DNA from: Pseudomonadota bacterium
GTDB taxonomy: Bacteria; Pseudomonadota; Gammaproteobacteria; Burkholderiales; Burkholderiaceae_C
Assembly: GCA_030918015.1 (NCBI GenBank)
Contig: JAUPTP010000151.1
Location: 1-6,205 of the forward strand
Direction: 5' to 3'
DNA length: 6,205 bases
In this document: piece by piece, positions 4,851-6,205 of the stretch
How positions within the stretch are numbered: position 1 is the first letter of the stretch
How the letters are laid out: every line of letters starts with the position of its first letter
The notes under the pieces: model-generated
What the model saw: only the letters and a program-made list of their open reading frames with translations
Database searches by the model: none
Told to the model about the DNA's origin: nothing
Program-made: the position numbers and the translations under genes

Positions 4851-5651
4851 ATGAGCACCGCCACCGGCAACCGCTTCGGCACGCCCTTCAACGCGCCGGC
4901 CACCACCCGCCCGCGCGACCCCGACGCCCCGGCCTGGGACCGCGCCGCCTTTGAGGCGCAACTGCGCGAGCAGGGCCGGAGCTACCACATCCACCACCCG
5001 TTCAACGTCATGCTCAACACCGGCAAGGCGAGCCGCGAGCAGATCCGCGGCTGGGTGGCCAACCGCTTCTACTACCAGATCGCCATTCCGGTGAAGGATG
5101 CGGCGGTGCTGGCGAACTGCCCGGACCGCGAGGTGCGGCGCGAGTGGATCCAGCGCATCCTGGACCACGACGGCTTCGAGATCGGTGGCCCGAACGGCAC
5201 GATCCGGGACGAGGGCGGCATCGAGGCCTGGATCCGCCTCGGCCTGGCGGTCGGCCTGACCCGCGAGGAGATCACCGACCTGCGCCATGTCGTCCCGGCG
5301 GTGCGCTTCGCGGTCGATGCCTATGTCAACTTCGCGCGCCATGCGCCGTGGCAGGAGGCGGTGTGCTCGTCGCTGACCGAGCTGTTCGCGCCGGAGATCC
5401 ACAAGCAGCGCCTGGCCACCTGGCCCGAGCACTACGGCTGGATCGACGCCGAAGGCCTGAGCTACTTCCGCAACCGCGTGAGCCAGGCCCGACGCGACGT
5501 CGAGCAGGGCCTGGCGGTCACGCTCGACCACTTCCGCAGCCGCGACCAGCAGGAGCGCGCGCTCGAGATCCTGCGCTTCAAGCTCGACATCCTGTGGGCC
5601 ATGAACGACGCGATGGCGCAGCGCTATGGCGTGCAAGGGGTGGGCGCATGA
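4851..5651 (+). CDS. pqqC: PqqC, pyrroloquinoline-quinone synthase
   Basis: 266 aa. It catalyses the last step of PQQ synthesis, ring closure and eight-electron oxidation of AHQQ using O2 without metal or cofactor. Family landmarks: YHIHHPF (45-51), NRFYYQ (71-76), IPVKDAA (80-86), QRILDHDG (101-108, with H106 matching the catalytic histidine of the family), SSLTELFAP (173-181), TWPEHYGWI (190-198), YFRNR (205-209) and LRFKLDILW (241-249). The fold is the all-helical TenA/heme-oxygenase type. The first ~25 residues are a Thr/Pro/Asp-rich extension ahead of the conserved core, so the protein is a little longer than the usual ~250 aa. No later in-frame Met precedes the core, and AGGAGA (4839-4844) is 6 nt before this ATG, so the extension looks real. 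The stop overlaps the pqqD start. Confidence 0.96.
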   Translation: MSTATGNRFGTPFNAPATTRPRDPDAPAWDRAAFEAQLREQGRSYHIHHPFNVMLNTGKASREQIRGWVANRFYYQIAIPVKDAAVLANCPDREVRREWIQRILDHDGFEIGGPNGTIRDEGGIEAWIRLGLAVGLTREEITDLRHVVPAVRFAVDAYVNFARHAPWQEAVCSSLTELFAPEIHKQRLATWPEHYGWIDAEGLSYFRNRVSQARRDVEQGLAVTLDHFRSRDQQERALEILRFKLDILWAMNDAMAQRYGVQGVGA

Positions 5652-5902
5652 ACCCGCGCGTGGCCCGAGGCTTCCGGCTGCAGTGGGAAGAGGCGCAGGG
5701 CTGCCATGTGCTGCTCTACCCGGAAGGCATGGTCAAGCTCAACCGCAGCGCCGGCGAGATCCTGACCCGCTGCACCGGCACGGCCACCGTCGCCGAGATC
5801 GTCGCCGATCTGGAAGCCGCCTTCGGCGCGACCGGGCTGGCCGGCGACGTCGAGCGCTTCCTCGAGATGGCCCGCCAGCAGCGCTGGGTGGAGCTGGCAT
5901 GA
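5648..5902 (+). CDS. pqqD: PqqD, PqqA-binding peptide chaperone
   Basis: 84 aa, close to the usual 90. This small winged-helix RiPP recognition protein binds PqqA tightly and presents it to PqqE. Landmarks: [12 protein letters not shown] at the start, [16 protein letters not shown] (24-39, the best conserved PqqD segment), the C-terminal helix with DVERFLEMA (67-75) and the WVEL end. The ATG overlaps the pqqC stop (ATGA, 5648-5651) and has AAGGGG at 5635-5640. Its own stop overlaps the pqqE start in the same way, consistent with coupled, roughly equal translation of three proteins that cooperate. It is a separate gene here, not fused to pqqC or pqqE as in some bacteria. Confidence 0.95.
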   Translation: MNPRVARGFRLQWEEAQGCHVLLYPEGMVKLNRSAGEILTRCTGTATVAEIVADLEAAFGATGLAGDVERFLEMARQQRWVELA

Positions 5903-6205
5903 CGATCGGCCCGCCGCTGTGGCTGCTGGCGGAGGTGACCTACCGCTGCCCGCTGCACTGCGTGTTCTGCTACAACCCGGTCGATTTCGCGAAGACCGGG
6001 CGTGCGGACGAGCTCTCCACCCTGGAGTGGCTGCGCGTGCTGCGCGAGGCCCGCGCGCTGGGCGCGGTGCAGTGCGGCTTCTCCGGCGGCGAGCCGCTGA
6101 TGCGCGACGATCTGGAGGAGCTGATCGCCGAGGCGCACCGGCTGGGCTACTACACCAACCTGCTCACCTCCGGCGTCGGGCTGACGAAGGAGCGCGCCAC
6201 GGCCC
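5899..6205 (+). CDS. pqqE: PqqE, radical SAM enzyme (5' portion)
   Basis: The first 102 codons; the gene runs off the right edge (the family is usually about 370-390 aa). It starts at the ATG at 5899 overlapping the pqqD stop (ATGA), with GGAG at 5890-5893. The radical-SAM CxxxCxxC cluster is C17, C21 and C24 in [14 protein letters not shown], and the SAM-binding GGEP is at 63-66 in CGFSGGEPL. PqqE reductively cleaves S-adenosylmethionine and forms the carbon-carbon bond between Glu16 and Tyr20 of PqqA held by PqqD. The C-terminal SPASM domain with its auxiliary iron-sulfur clusters would lie outside the window and cannot be checked. The N-terminus is short, beginning directly at [14 protein letters not shown], as in family members without a fused PqqD. 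Confidence 0.95.
   Translation, partial: MTIGPPLWLLAEVTYRCPLHCVFCYNPVDFAKTGRADELSTLEWLRVLREARALGAVQCGFSGGEPLMRDDLEELIAEAHRLGYYTNLLTSGVGLTKERATA

Noticed and set aside
3785..4906. Long minus-strand open frame (373 codons) opposite pqqB
   Set aside because: Antisense shadow of pqqB caused by high GC at codon position three; no recognisable domain.
4716..5636. Minus-strand open frame (306 codons) opposite pqqC
   Set aside because: Antisense shadow of pqqC; low-complexity Ala/Val/Arg composition.

Overview
The window is GC-rich, densely packed bacterial DNA. Its gene content suggests a proteobacterium, most likely a betaproteobacterium of the Burkholderiales (Rubrivivax/Leptothrix/Methylibium-like). 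That placement is inferred from base composition, the style of the MHS-type transporter and the pqq operon; no RNA marker gene is present to confirm it.

Layout: (1) 1-1199 (+) is the 3' part of a metabolite:H+ symporter-type MFS transporter, followed after 22 bp by a 49-residue single-span membrane protein (1222-1371) that probably shares its transcript. (2) A hairpin at 1380-1409 sits at the convergence point with a leftward two-component system: a NarL/LuxR-type response regulator (1390-2022) and a membrane sensor histidine kinase (2019-3527), which overlap by ATGA. (3) A 208-bp divergent intergenic region (3528-3735) is unusually rich in inverted repeats. (4) 3736 to the right edge (+) is a pyrroloquinoline quinone (PQQ) operon in the order pqqA-pqqB-pqqC-pqqD-pqqE, with pqqE cut off by the window end.

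How the genes work together: PqqA is the 24-residue precursor peptide whose Glu16 and Tyr20 become the PQQ skeleton. PqqD presents PqqA to the radical-SAM enzyme PqqE for Glu-Tyr cross-linking. PqqB hydroxylates the tyrosine-derived part, and PqqC carries out the final ring closure and eight-electron oxidation. PQQ then serves periplasmic alcohol, glucose or aldehyde dehydrogenases. The divergent kinase/regulator pair is well placed to control PQQ synthesis or the quinoprotein dehydrogenases that need it, but this is inferred from position only.

The structural genes are ordinary members of known families. The parts that deserve a second look are non-coding: the repeat-dense divergent control region; two mutually exclusive hairpins just before pqqA; a strong GC hairpin between pqqA and pqqB; a pyrimidine-rich pqqB leader with no Shine-Dalgarno sequence; and an 8-nt perfect complementarity between the pqqA ribosome-binding site and that leader. 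Together these suggest RNA-level control of the PqqA to PqqB-E ratio. I see no insertion sequence, CRISPR array, tRNA or rRNA, and no gene-free stretch longer than about 210 bp.
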